This document shows positions 26,362 through 35,340 of a stretch of 64,000 bases of DNA, piece after piece. How positions within the stretch are numbered: position 1 is the first letter of the stretch; each line of letters begins with the position of its first letter. The stretch covers positions 16,096 through 80,095 of the forward strand of contig RPSH01000018.1 in NCBI GenBank assembly GCA_003946805.1, in the 5' to 3' direction. Source of the stretch: Bacillus sp. 2B10. GTDB lineage: Bacteria; Pseudomonadota; Alphaproteobacteria; Sphingomonadales; Sphingomonadaceae. The translations under genes were made by a program, and so were the position numbers. A model generated the notes under the pieces. That model had not been told where the DNA came from, did not search any database, and saw only the letters and a list, made by a program, of their open reading frames with translations.

Positions 26362-28865
26362 GCGGCAACCTCCAGCAGAAATTCGCGGACAATCGTCCGC
26401 ACCTCGCGCGGCGACGCCGCCGCCAGCGCGCGGGTCGCCAGCGCGTGGCAGGCGCGGGTGTCGAGCGTGCGCACCAGCGCCTTTAGTTCGGGTACGAACC
26501 GCGGCGACGCCGACAATTCGGTCACGCCCAGCCCGATCAGCAGCGGCACCGCCAGCCGGTCGGACGCCAGCCCGCCGCACACCCCGACCCAGCGCCCGCG
26601 TCGCTTCGCCCCTTCGGTGGTATGCGCTATCAGTTGCAGGACGGCCGGATGCAGCCCGTCGATGCCGCTGGCCACCGCCGGATTGCCGCGATCCATCGCC
26701 AGCGCATATTGGGTCAGGTCGTTGGTCCCGATCGACAGGAAATCGGCATGCGCCGCCAGCGTCGCGGACGTGACCGCCGCCGCCGGGGTCTCGACCATGA
26801 TGCCGACCTCGATCCGCTCCGCGATACCCAGTTCGCCGCGCAGCCGGTCGACCACCGCCCGGACGGCGGTGATCTCGTCGACGCTGGCGACCATCGGGAT
26901 CATGATGCGGCATTGCCCGACCGGACGGACCGACAGGATCGCGCGCAGCTGGGTTTCGAGGATCTCGGGCATGGCCAGCGCCACGCGGATGCCGCGCAGG
27001 CCCAGCGCCGGATTCTCCTCCGCCGCGATCGGCAGATAGGATGCCGGCTTGTCGCCGCCGATATCGAGCAGGCGGACGATCAGCGGCCGCCCCTGCAACG
27101 TCGCGGCGATCGTGCCGTACAGCGCCGACTGTTCGTCCGCATCGGGCGCGTGCTCGCGGCCTAGGAACAGGAATTCGGTGCGCAACAGCCCCGACCCCTC
27201 CGCTCCGTTCGCCATCGCGACCACCGCATCCTCGGCCGAGCCGAGGTTCGCGAACGCCTCGATCCGGACGCCGTCGGCGGTGACGCAGGTCGCTTCGGCC
27301 TGTTCGAGCGCGGCAGCACGCGCGGCGGCGCGCGCCCCGGTCTGCACGCGCGCCTGCGTCAGCGTGGCGTCGTCAGGGTCTACATGCACGACGCCGCCAT
27401 CGGCATCGAGGATCAGCGTTGCGCCATCCGCGATCGCACCGGCCGCGGCCCCGACCGCGACCAGCGCGGGCAGCCCCATCGTCGCCGCAAGGATCGCGAC
27501 ATGTGAGGTCGGCCCGCCGCGTTCGACGACAAGGCCGACGACGCACGCCGGGTCGAGCGCCATCACCTGCGACGGCAACAGGTCGTCGGCGATCAGGATC
27601 GTGCCCGGCGGAAAGCTGCTCTCCTCCTCCGCCGCTCCGGTAAGTTCGCGCAGCACCTGCCGTTCGAGGTCGAGCAGGTCGTCGGCACGCTCGGCCAGCC
27701 GGGCATCGCCCAGCCCGCGCAGCGTCGCCGCCTGCGCCCGCGTCGCGCCGCGCCACGCATGGCCGGCATCGCGCCCGGCCGCGACGTCACGCCCGGCAGC
27801 CTCGCGCAGATCGGGATCGTCGAGGAACGCGATATGCGCCGCGCGGATCGCCGCACCCGCACCCGCGCCGTCCTGCGCCCCCAGCCGCTCGCGCACCGCC
27901 GACAGCGCGCTGTCGAGCCGTGCCGCCTCGACCACCGCCCCCTGCCCATCGACCGGCACCGCGATATCGGCGACGCGCAGCCAGCGCGCGGACCCGATCG
28001 CATAGCCGGGGGCCGCCAGCGTACCCGCCAGTTGCCCGGCCGGCAGGTCGGCGAGCGGCGGCGGCGGCGGCGCGACGACCGGGACGACGGGTGCGGCGGT
28101 CGCGCCCTCGCCCATGCCGCCCTCGATCAGTTCCACCAACGCGGCGACGGCGGCCTCGGCGTCCACACCGCTCGCGATCACGGCTACCGTGTCCCCGCAG
28201 CCGACGCCGAGCCCGAGCAGCCCGACCGCGCCGGTGGTGCGCGCCTCGGTCCCGTTCCTCGCCAGCCAGCTGGTCGCCGAAAAGCCGCGCGCGACCTCGC
28301 CGATCCGCGCCGCCGGGCGGGCGTGGATGCCGTGCGCCAGCGGCACGCGCACCTCTCGCACCACGCGGTCGCCGGTGTCGCCCGCCGGTGCCGCCGCGCT
28401 ACCCGCCAGCGGTTCGAGCGTCAGCAGCGCATCGCCGACCGCAACGATCCGACCGCCGATCCGGTCGGCAATCCGAAACCGGTCGCCATTGGTGACGATC
28501 ATCGGCGTCATCAGCGACGGCGCGGCCTGCACCAGCGCGTCGAGATCAAAGCCGATCAGCGGCTGGCCGCGCGTCACCCGGTCGCCGACCGCGACCTTCG
28601 CCACGAAACCATCGCCGCCCAGCTGCACCGTGTCGATGCCGATATGGATCAGCAGCTCGACCCCGCCCTCGCCGCGCAACGTGATCGCATGGCCGCCGGC
28701 GTGCAGCGTCAGCACCGTCGCGTCGCACGGCGCGTGCAGCATCGTCCCCAGCGGATCGATCGCCGCCCCGTCGCCCAGCATCCGCCCCGCGAACACCGCG
28801 TCCGGCACATCGTCGAGCGCCGTCGCCCAACCGTGGAGCGGCGCGGTGAGCTGGATGGCAGTCAT
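26358..28865 (-). CDS. Fused PTS phosphotransfer protein EIIA-HPr-EI
   Basis: An 835-aa cytoplasmic protein carrying the whole phosphate relay from PEP to the permease. Domain 1 (1-150) is EIIA of the glucose type with the active His in LLIHIGIDT (His74). Domain 2 (about 170-255) is HPr with HGIHARPAA (His181). Domain 3 (about 280-835) is enzyme I with the phosphorylated His in GGPTSHVAIL (His455), LLRTEFLFLGREHAP, LDIGGDKPASYLP and MVETPAAAV. The start ATG 28865 follows a GAAGGGG site; an in-frame ATG further upstream adds 11 residues. It overlaps nagE and forms a self-sufficient sugar PTS with it. Confidence 0.93.
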   Translation of the reverse strand: MTAIQLTAPLHGWATALDDVPDAVFAGRMLGDGAAIDPLGTMLHAPCDATVLTLHAGGHAITLRGEGGVELLIHIGIDTVQLGGDGFVAKVAVGDRVTRGQPLIGFDLDALVQAAPSLMTPMIVTNGDRFRIADRIGGRIVAVGDALLTLEPLAGSAAAPAGDTGDRVVREVRVPLAHGIHARPAARIGEVARGFSATSWLARNGTEARTTGAVGLLGLGVGCGDTVAVIASGVDAEAAVAALVELIEGGMGEGATAAPVVPVVAPPPPPLADLPAGQLAGTLAAPGYAIGSARWLRVADIAVPVDGQGAVVEAARLDSALSAVRERLGAQDGAGAGAAIRAAHIAFLDDPDLREAAGRDVAAGRDAGHAWRGATRAQAATLRGLGDARLAERADDLLDLERQVLRELTGAAEEESSFPPGTILIADDLLPSQVMALDPACVVGLVVERGGPTSHVAILAATMGLPALVAVGAAAGAIADGATLILDADGGVVHVDPDDATLTQARVQTGARAAARAAALEQAEATCVTADGVRIEAFANLGSAEDAVVAMANGAEGSGLLRTEFLFLGREHAPDADEQSALYGTIAATLQGRPLIVRLLDIGGDKPASYLPIAAEENPALGLRGIRVALAMPEILETQLRAILSVRPVGQCRIMIPMVASVDEITAVRAVVDRLRGELGIAERIEVGIMVETPAAAVTSATLAAHADFLSIGTNDLTQYALAMDRGNPAVASGIDGLHPAVLQLIAHTTEGAKRRGRWVGVCGGLASDRLAVPLLIGLGVTELSASPRFVPELKALVRTLDTRACHALATRALAAASPREVRTIVREFLLEVAA

Positions 28866-28924
28866 GAAGGCCCCTTCAAACGCAAATGGCTCGGACATCC
28901 CTGGGGTGCCGGGCCGGAAAAGTT

Positions 28925-30052
28925 TCAGACGATGCGGTTGCCCGCGATCCACGTGCCACGCACGCCCAGGTCGCGGTCCAGCCACACGAAATCGGCGCTG
29001 TGGCCGACATCGATCCGGCCGATGCGGTGCGACAGCCGCAGGAACGCGGCCGGGTTGGCCGACGCCATCGCCACCGCATCCTCGAACGCCACGCCCAGCT
29101 GGTGGGTGTTCGCCACCGCGGTCGCCATGTCGAGGTCGCAGCCGGCCAGCGTGCCGTTGGCATCGACGCACACGCCGTTCTCGACATGGATCGGCTGGCC
29201 GTTCAGGACGAAGGTCTTAGTTGCAGCGCCCACCGTCGGCATCGCGTCGGTCACCAGCATGAACCGGTCGATCGGCCGCGCCGCCAGCGCCACGCGGATC
29301 GCGGCCGGGTGCAGGTGTGCGCCGTCGACGATCAGCCCGGCATAGACCGACCGATCCTCCAGCACCGCACCGACCACGCCCGGATCGCGGTGCCGGAGCG
29401 GCGACATCGCGTTGTAGAGATGCGTCACGCCGCGCGCGCCCGCATCGATCGCCGCGCGCGCCTGTTCATAGGTCGCGTCGCTGTGACCGATGCTGACGAT
29501 CACCCCCGCCGCGACCAGCCGCTCGATCGCCGCCACGTCGTTGCGTTCGGGCGCCAGTGTCACCATCACCACGCCCTTGCGCGGGCGGGTCAGCAGCTCG
29601 ATCGCGACATCGTCCAGCGCACGGAAATGGTTCGCGTCGTGGATGCCCTTGCGCGCCGGGTTCAGGAACGGCCCCTCGACATGGATGCCGACCACGCCGG
29701 GCACGCCCTGTTCGATCGCGGCATCGACCGCGTCCAGCCCGGCGGCGACCACGTCCAGCCGGTCGCTGATGAGCGTCGGCAGGAACGCCGTCGTGCCGTA
29801 TCGCGCATGGGCCGCGCCGATCGCGGCGATGCCCGCGACGGTCGGTTCGTCGTTGAACAACACCCCGCCGCCGCCATTGACCTGCGTATCGACGAAGCCC
29901 GGCACCAGCCAGCCGCCGTCCAGCTCGACGACCTGCGCATCGTCGCCGGCATGGAAGTCGGCGATGACGCCGTCCACGACCCGGATCGCGCAGCTGTCCT
30001 GCATGCACTGGTCGGCAAGCACGCGCCCACCGCGAAAGACGAAGCTGCTCAT
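28925..30052 (-). CDS. nagA: N-acetylglucosamine-6-phosphate deacetylase
   Basis: A 375-aa amidohydrolase that converts GlcNAc-6-P to GlcN-6-P and acetate. Metal and substrate motifs in order: LVPGFVDTQVNGGGGVLFND, GIHVEGPFLNPARKGIHD (metal Glu), VIVSIGHSDATYEQA (metal His), GVTHLYNAMSPLRHRDPG (His/Asn substrate loop) and LVTDAMPTVG (catalytic Asp). The open frame extends further upstream into the deaminase gene, but ATG 30052 overlapping the preceding stop (ATGA) is the evident start. Third gene of the nagR-deaminase-nagA-PTS-nagE operon. Confidence 0.95.
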   Translation of the reverse strand: MSSFVFRGGRVLADQCMQDSCAIRVVDGVIADFHAGDDAQVVELDGGWLVPGFVDTQVNGGGGVLFNDEPTVAGIAAIGAAHARYGTTAFLPTLISDRLDVVAAGLDAVDAAIEQGVPGVVGIHVEGPFLNPARKGIHDANHFRALDDVAIELLTRPRKGVVMVTLAPERNDVAAIERLVAAGVIVSIGHSDATYEQARAAIDAGARGVTHLYNAMSPLRHRDPGVVGAVLEDRSVYAGLIVDGAHLHPAAIRVALAARPIDRFMLVTDAMPTVGAATKTFVLNGQPIHVENGVCVDANGTLAGCDLDMATAVANTHQLGVAFEDAVAMASANPAAFLRLSHRIGRIDVGHSADFVWLDRDLGVRGTWIAGNRIV

Positions 30053-31107
30053 CGGGTTTCCGTGACCTTGCGCAGGTGCGGCGGCTGATCGGGGTTGAGG
30101 CCTCGGCGCAGCGACACCGTATTGACCATGCGATAGAAGCTCTGGATCATCAGGATGGGTTCGATTGCGGGATGGGTGCGGATCGCCGGCGGATGACTGT
30201 CGCCGTTCGCCGCGTCGGCCAGATGCACCGTCGCACCGCGTGCCGCGAACTCCGCCGCCGCTGCGCGGACGTCGTCGCCGGCATCGTCCGACGTGGCAAA
30301 ACCCAACAGCGGAAAGCCGTCGTTGATGATCGCCATCGGCCCGTGGCGGACCTCGGCGCTGCTGAACGCCTCGGCATGGAGTGCCGAGGTCTCCTTCATC
30401 TTGAGCGCCGCTTCCTGCGCCACGCCGAAGCTGTAGCCGCGCCCGATCACGAACAGGTTGCGGGCATCCACCAGCGTGTCGGCGACCGGCGTCCAGTCGA
30501 GGTCGAACGCCGCCTCCAGCTGCGCCGGCAACCCGTCGAGCGCGGCGAGCAGTTTGCCATCCTCGCTCCAGTGCGCGGCGATTGCGGCGAGGCCGGCGAG
30601 CGAGGCGATGAACGACTTGGTCGCCGCGACCGACGTCTCGGGCCCGGCCGACAGCGGCAGCACCGTGTCGGCCAGCGCGGCCAGCGGCGAATCCTCGACA
30701 TTGACCAGCGCCACGACGCGCGCGCCCGCCGCCTTGTAGCTTTCGACGGTGCGCAGCAGGTCGGGGCTGCGGCCCGATTGCGACACCGCGATCACCAGCG
30801 CGTTCATCCGCTCCATCCGCGTCGCATAGACCGACGCGACCGACGGCGCGGCGCTGGCGACCGGCACGCCGCACAGCGTCTCGACCAGATACTTGCCATA
30901 GGTCGCGGCATGGTCCGACGACCCGCGCGCGCAGGTGACGACCAATGCGGGCGGATCGGCGCGCAGCGCGGCGCCCAGCGCCGCCAGCGCCTGCCGGTTG
31001 CGCGACAGGAAGCGCGCGACCGACGCACCGCCCTCCCCGGCTTCGCGGTGCATCGCGGTGGAATCGGCGGCGACCGGCATCGGCGCGGCCTGAACGGTGG
31101 ACGTCAT
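30049..31107 (-). CDS. SIS-domain glucosamine-6-phosphate deaminase (NagB-II type)
   Basis: A 352-aa protein made of two tandem SIS sugar-isomerase domains without the glutaminase domain of GlmS: TCARGSSDHAATYGKYLVET, VIAVSQSGRSPDLLRTVESY, SVAATKSFIASLAGLAAIAA, FVIGRGYSFGVAQEAALKMK and EVRHGPMAIIN. This architecture next to nagA defines the type II GlcN-6-P deaminase known from Shewanella and relatives, giving fructose-6-P and ammonia. It follows nagR by 33 bp and overlaps nagA by 4 bp, completing the catabolic route to glycolysis. Confidence 0.9.
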   Translation of the reverse strand: MTSTVQAAPMPVAADSTAMHREAGEGGASVARFLSRNRQALAALGAALRADPPALVVTCARGSSDHAATYGKYLVETLCGVPVASAAPSVASVYATRMERMNALVIAVSQSGRSPDLLRTVESYKAAGARVVALVNVEDSPLAALADTVLPLSAGPETSVAATKSFIASLAGLAAIAAHWSEDGKLLAALDGLPAQLEAAFDLDWTPVADTLVDARNLFVIGRGYSFGVAQEAALKMKETSALHAEAFSSAEVRHGPMAIINDGFPLLGFATSDDAGDDVRAAAAEFAARGATVHLADAANGDSHPPAIRTHPAIEPILMIQSFYRMVNTVSLRRGLNPDQPPHLRKVTETR

Positions 31108-31140
31108 GAACCTCCTCTTGGTCCCGGCCTCAGCGCCGGA

Positions 31141-31929
31141 TCAGCTTGCGTTCAGTTCGGCGACGACGTCGTACGCATCGCCGCGATAATAGGATTGGGT
31201 GAATTCGACCGTGTCGCCATCGGCCAGGAAGCCGCGGCGCTCGATGAACAGCCCGGCATGGCCGGTCTCGACGCCCAGCCGCTTCGCCTGTTCGGCGGGA
31301 AACGCCATGGCCCGCAACCGCTGCAACGCCCGCACCGGACGACATCCGGCCGCTTCCAGCGCGGCATAGAGCGAGTCGCCGACCGCATCGACACCGGGCA
31401 GGCAGTGTCCGGCGATCGTCGCATATTCGACCGCCATCGGCACGTCGTCGGCAAAGCGCATCCGCTGGAACCGATAGACCGGCCGACCCGGCGACAGCCC
31501 CAGCGACATCGATTCCTCGGGCGTCACCAGCCCGGCCGATTTCGACACCCATGCGCTGCTCGGCACCCGCCCGCGCGCGACCATGTCCTCGGAAAAGGAC
31601 GACAGCTTCGAAAAGCTCTTGTCGACGCGCGCCGCGACGAACGTGCCGGCACCGCGGCGACGCACCACCAGCCCCTCGTTCGCCAGCCCCTCGATCGCCT
31701 TGCGCACGGTGATGCGCGACACGCCATATTCGGCGGCCAGATCGCGCTCGGGCGGAATGGCGTCGTCCTGTTGCAGGATGCGTCGCTCGATCGCGGCCCG
31801 GACCAGCTGCTGCAACTGGACATAGAGCGGCGCATGCGCGTCGTCGCGGAAGCCCCCGACCCGGTCCGAAAACGCCTCGCCCACCGGCGACGGCACGGGG
31901 ACGGCAGCAAGGGCGGACGGGCTCGGCAT
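31141..31929 (-). CDS. nagR: GntR/HutC-family regulator of GlcNAc use (NagR-like)
   Basis: A 262-aa transcription factor: an N-terminal winged helix (APLYVQLQQLVRAAIERRIL, IPPERDLAAEYGVSRITVRK, GLVVRRRGAGTFV) and a C-terminal UTRA effector domain (PVYRFQRMRFADDVPMAVEY, GDTVEFTQSYYRGDAYDVVA). In related regulators the UTRA domain binds GlcNAc-6-P or GlcN-6-P and releases DNA. ATG 31929 is used; the frame is open to 32103 without a convincing start. It is the first gene of the leftward nag operon and so probably autoregulated. The divergent receptor promoter, with a perfect palindrome, is a likely second target. Confidence 0.9.
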   Translation of the reverse strand: MPSPSALAAVPVPSPVGEAFSDRVGGFRDDAHAPLYVQLQQLVRAAIERRILQQDDAIPPERDLAAEYGVSRITVRKAIEGLANEGLVVRRRGAGTFVAARVDKSFSKLSSFSEDMVARGRVPSSAWVSKSAGLVTPEESMSLGLSPGRPVYRFQRMRFADDVPMAVEYATIAGHCLPGVDAVGDSLYAALEAAGCRPVRALQRLRAMAFPAEQAKRLGVETGHAGLFIERRGFLADGDTVEFTQSYYRGDAYDVVAELNAS

Positions 31930-32354
31930 GACGCTGTGGATAGGTAGCTTTTTGGTATTAATCAACGAGGATTTTCGTACCATCGGACGGCAAGATTCGA
32001 TGCCGTTCCTGCCCGACGATGGCGGATTGGACCGCTCCGCTGCGGCGGAACGCGAACCAACGACGGAACCAGATGATCCGACGAGATATCGTAGACGGCG
32101 CATTTATATTATAATTGACCCCGCCCAAACTATATACTTCCTTCGTTTTGCGTTCGATTTCGCATTAATTTCTCACCAGTGCATTCTCTTTTCATTTTTA
32201 TGTAGATTTTATGATGAGGATTGGTCACATTGTATTCGACCAGAACGAGCCTGCATGGTGCCTATATGGCACCAATGCTGGACGCATGTCGTCTCGCCCG
32301 TCGCGGCAACATTGGGGAGGCGCATTTCGCGCCCGAGAGTAAGGGGTAGGGTCC
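31930..32354. promoter_or_regulatory. Divergent intergenic region between nagR and the TonB-dependent receptor
   Basis: A 425-bp gap with no gene. The part 32101-32250 is clearly AT-rich against the background (ATTTATATTATAATTGACC, TATATACTTCC, TTTTCATTTTTATG), as expected for promoters. Near nagR, GGTATTAATC and CGTACCATC form loosely related half-sites; GTACCAT at 31977-31983 (ATGGTAC on the other strand) resembles the half-site of the palindrome at 32256. The receptor has an AAGGGG ribosome site just before its ATG. Exact -35/-10 boxes cannot be assigned by eye. Confidence 0.6.
32256..32274. promoter_or_regulatory. Perfect 19-bp palindrome, candidate NagR operator
   Basis: TGGTGCC (32256-32262), TATAT spacer, GGCACCA (32268-32274): a perfect inverted repeat centred 90 bp before the receptor ATG. 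The geometry (7-bp arms, A/T-rich centre) suits a GntR/HutC-family dimer, and the only regulator gene nearby is the divergent nagR-like gene. Confidence 0.6.
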
Positions 32355-35144
32355 ATGGCATTTCCGCGTTTCGCTTATCTAGCCTCCACCGCGCTGGTCG
32401 CGATCGCCGCGCCGGCGTTCGCGCAGGAAGCGCCCACCGCCACGCCGCCGTCCTCGGCCAATGCCGAGAATGCCGACCAGGCCGAACCTGCCGGATCGGA
32501 TGACAGCATCGTCGTGACCGGCATCCGCGGTTCGCTGCGCAACGCCATCAACGTGAAGCGGCAGGCGAACGCCGTCGTCGACGTCATCTCGGCCGAAGAC
32601 ATCGGCAAATTCCCCGACCGCAACGTCGCCGAATCGCTCTCGCATATCCCCGGCGTCTCGATCGACCGCCGCTTCGGCGAAGGTGAGAAGGTCGCGATCC
32701 TCGGCACCGACCCGGCGCTCAACCGCATGCTGCTCGACGGCCACGCGCTCGCCTCGGCCGACTGGGGCGGCAACGACAACGATCCGTCCAGCCGTACCTT
32801 CAACTATTCGCTGCTGGCGCCCGAGCTGGTCGACCGCCTCGAAGTGTACAAGTCGCCCGAACCCCGCATCGAGGAAGGCAGCCTCGGCGGCACCGTGATC
32901 GTGCGCACCCGCCGTCCGCTCGACCTCGCCGCCCATTCGGTGTTCGCCTCGGGCGGCTATTCGTACAACGACCGCGCCGACAAGGGGAATATCCGCGGAT
33001 CGGGCCTGTACAGCTGGAAGAACGATGCCGAGACGTTCGGCGTCCTCGTCGCCGCGACCTACGACAAGCAGAACCTGACCCGTGCGGGCGTCGAGTTCTT
33101 CGGCTATCAGAGCGGTGCCGACTTCTTCCAGAAGAACGACGACGGCAGCGTCCGTCGCGATGCGTCGGGTCAGGGCATTCTGCTGAACCAGGCGGCGACG
33201 ATCACCGGCGGCACGAAGAACGACCTGATCAACGCGGTCGCGCCGTTCGGCATCAACTACGCCTATTTCCAGCAGACCCGCGAGCGCGCCAGCGTGTCGG
33301 GCACGGTGCAGTTCCGCCCGGTCGAGAATCTGACCTTCTCGCTCAACGGCCTGCACATCGACGGCCAGTACAACAACTACAGCCAGTCGATGTACACCAT
33401 CCCCGTCGCCTGGACCGGCAGCGTGCTGCAATCGGCGACGCTCAACAACGGCGTCGTCACCGCCGCCAGCTTCGGCGCAGCGCCGAACCAGAGCGCACAG
33501 CTCGACACGCTGGTCCGCCGCACCTCGCTCAAGACCGACAACATCAACCTGTTCGCCGACTGGGAAGGCGATGGCGGCGCCAAGGTGTCGTTCGCCGGCG
33601 GCTGGTCGAAGGCGACCGGTGGTCGCAACCCCGAATATCTGTTCAACGTGCAGACCCGCCTGCCCTTCAGCTATTCCTTCACCCCGACCTCGGCCGAGGT
33701 GAACTTCGTCGGCGACCTGACCAACCCGGCCAATTACTTCACCAACCCGAACAACAACCCCGCCCAGATCGAAGGCCGCCCGGTCCTGACCGCCAGCGGT
33801 GCGCAACTCGTCGCTGCGCAGATCGGCGGGCTCGACTACAGCGTGACCACCGACCGCGACGTGTTCGGCGGTTTCGATGCGACGATCCCGGTCTCGTTCG
33901 GCGGCTTTACCGAGATCATGCTCGGCGCCCGCGTGACCGAACACGTCAACCGGGTCGATGCCCGCGGCATCAACACCTATCTGACCAGCTCGCGTCTCGG
34001 ATCGCAGCTGGGCGTCGACACGACCTCGACCCCCGACGGCACCTTCTCGGGCAGCGGCGGCAGCGGCAACGCGACCAAGTATCTGAACCTGTCCGAACAG
34101 GCGGTGATCGACATTCTGGCGGGCGCGATCAACAGCCCGCTGGTCAACAAGATCGGCGCCTCGACACGGGTGAAGGAAACCGTCTCGGCGTCGTACATCC
34201 AAGCGAATTTCGACCAGGACGGCTGGCGCGGGAACATCGGCGGTCGCCTCGTCTACACGCAGGACGTGTCCAACTACGCCACGACGCTGAGCAATACGGT
34301 CAATCCGCAGCCGGTGCCGACCACGACCGCCACGGACTATCTGAAGTTCCTGCCGAGCGTGAACATCGCCTATTCCTTCTCGCCGCAGTTCATCGTGCGC
34401 GGCGCGGTGGCCAAGGTGATCTCGCGTCCGCGCTATCAGGATCTCGCGGCGGCGACCTCGCTGAACGACATCACGCTCGACGGCGGCGGCGGCAACCCGA
34501 ACCTGAAGCCGTATGAATCGACCAACTACGAACTGACCGCCGAATGGTATCCGCGCCCCGGATCGCTGGTCGCGGGCGAACTGTTCCGTCGCGAAATCAG
34601 CAACTACATCATCAACACCCGCACCAACCAGGTGTTCTTCAATTCGCTGCAGAACCGGCTGACGACCTACAACGTCAACCAGCCGATCAACGGCGGCAAG
34701 GCGACGGTGAACGGTGCGCTGATCTCGGCCCAGAGCGAAATCTGGGGCGGCTTCGGTATCCAGGCGAACTATTCGTACCAAGAAAGCTCGACCTCGTCGG
34801 TCGACACGACCGGTGCCGAACTGAACCTGCCGTACCTGTCGAAGCACACCGTCAACGTCATCCCGTATTTCGAAAGCGGGATTTTCCAGACGCGGCTCAG
34901 CTACAACTACCGCTCGAGCTATTTCCGCACGATCGGCCGCCTGAATTCGCGCGAGATGGTGGCACCGTACAGCCAGCTCGATCTGTCGGCGTCGGTCAAC
35001 GTGACGCCCAAGATCGCGCTGACGGTCAACGCGCAGAATCTGCTCGACGAGACCTACTACCAGTATAACGCGACCCGCGATCGCCCGACCGCCTTCTACA
35101 AGAACGGTCGTACCTTCGCGGCCAGCGTCGCCTTCCGGCTCTGA
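32355..35144 (+). CDS. TonB-dependent receptor, probable glycan transporter
   Basis: A 929-aa outer-membrane receptor, complete. Signal peptide (STALVAIAAPAFAQ), a TonB-box-like IVVTGIRGSLRNAINVKRQA, the plug domain (VVDVISAEDIGKFPDRNVAE, SLSHIPGVSIDRRFGEGEKV, LNRMLLDGHALASADWG, YKSPEPRIEEGSLGGTVIVR) and a long barrel with alternating aromatic strands ending ASVAFRL. It belongs to the large Caulobacter/sphingomonad receptor group (TIGR01782-like). Its place between the nag operon and a glycosidase operon implies uptake of N-glycan-derived oligosaccharides. A strong terminator follows, so it can be transcribed separately from the glycosidases. Confidence 0.92.
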   Translation: MAFPRFAYLASTALVAIAAPAFAQEAPTATPPSSANAENADQAEPAGSDDSIVVTGIRGSLRNAINVKRQANAVVDVISAEDIGKFPDRNVAESLSHIPGVSIDRRFGEGEKVAILGTDPALNRMLLDGHALASADWGGNDNDPSSRTFNYSLLAPELVDRLEVYKSPEPRIEEGSLGGTVIVRTRRPLDLAAHSVFASGGYSYNDRADKGNIRGSGLYSWKNDAETFGVLVAATYDKQNLTRAGVEFFGYQSGADFFQKNDDGSVRRDASGQGILLNQAATITGGTKNDLINAVAPFGINYAYFQQTRERASVSGTVQFRPVENLTFSLNGLHIDGQYNNYSQSMYTIPVAWTGSVLQSATLNNGVVTAASFGAAPNQSAQLDTLVRRTSLKTDNINLFADWEGDGGAKVSFAGGWSKATGGRNPEYLFNVQTRLPFSYSFTPTSAEVNFVGDLTNPANYFTNPNNNPAQIEGRPVLTASGAQLVAAQIGGLDYSVTTDRDVFGGFDATIPVSFGGFTEIMLGARVTEHVNRVDARGINTYLTSSRLGSQLGVDTTSTPDGTFSGSGGSGNATKYLNLSEQAVIDILAGAINSPLVNKIGASTRVKETVSASYIQANFDQDGWRGNIGGRLVYTQDVSNYATTLSNTVNPQPVPTTTATDYLKFLPSVNIAYSFSPQFIVRGAVAKVISRPRYQDLAAATSLNDITLDGGGGNPNLKPYESTNYELTAEWYPRPGSLVAGELFRREISNYIINTRTNQVFFNSLQNRLTTYNVNQPINGGKATVNGALISAQSEIWGGFGIQANYSYQESSTSSVDTTGAELNLPYLSKHTVNVIPYFESGIFQTRLSYNYRSSYFRTIGRLNSREMVAPYSQLDLSASVNVTPKIALTVNAQNLLDETYYQYNATRDRPTAFYKNGRTFAASVAFRL

Positions 35145-35250
35145 TGCCGACAGGGGAAGCCACGGGCGCGGGGGCCATCCGGACGGATGGTCGCCGCACG
35201 CGCGGGCTTCCCCGACACGGCGTACCGGCGGCCCGTGGCTGCGCCGTGTC

Positions 35251-35278
35251 CGGCCCCGGCATTGCCGGGGCCGTTTTT
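35251..35278 (+). terminator. Rho-independent terminator after the receptor gene
   Basis: CGGCCCCGG (35251-35259) pairs with CCGGGGCCG (35265-35273), followed by TTTTT. A second stem, GGGGAAGCC (35154-35162) with GGCTTCCCC (35205-35213), lies upstream. Together they should isolate the receptor from the glycosidase operon except for read-through. Confidence 0.9.
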
Positions 35279-35340
35279 CGTTCGGGCCAGTAAACGTATA
35301 CGACACGGTCGCACCGGCCGGTCGAACAGGGGAGTATCGC

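Noticed and set aside
30053..30874. N-terminal extension of nagA into the deaminase gene
   Set aside because: It is an alternate-frame reading of the SIS-domain gene; the coupled ATG at 30052 fits the NagA family start.
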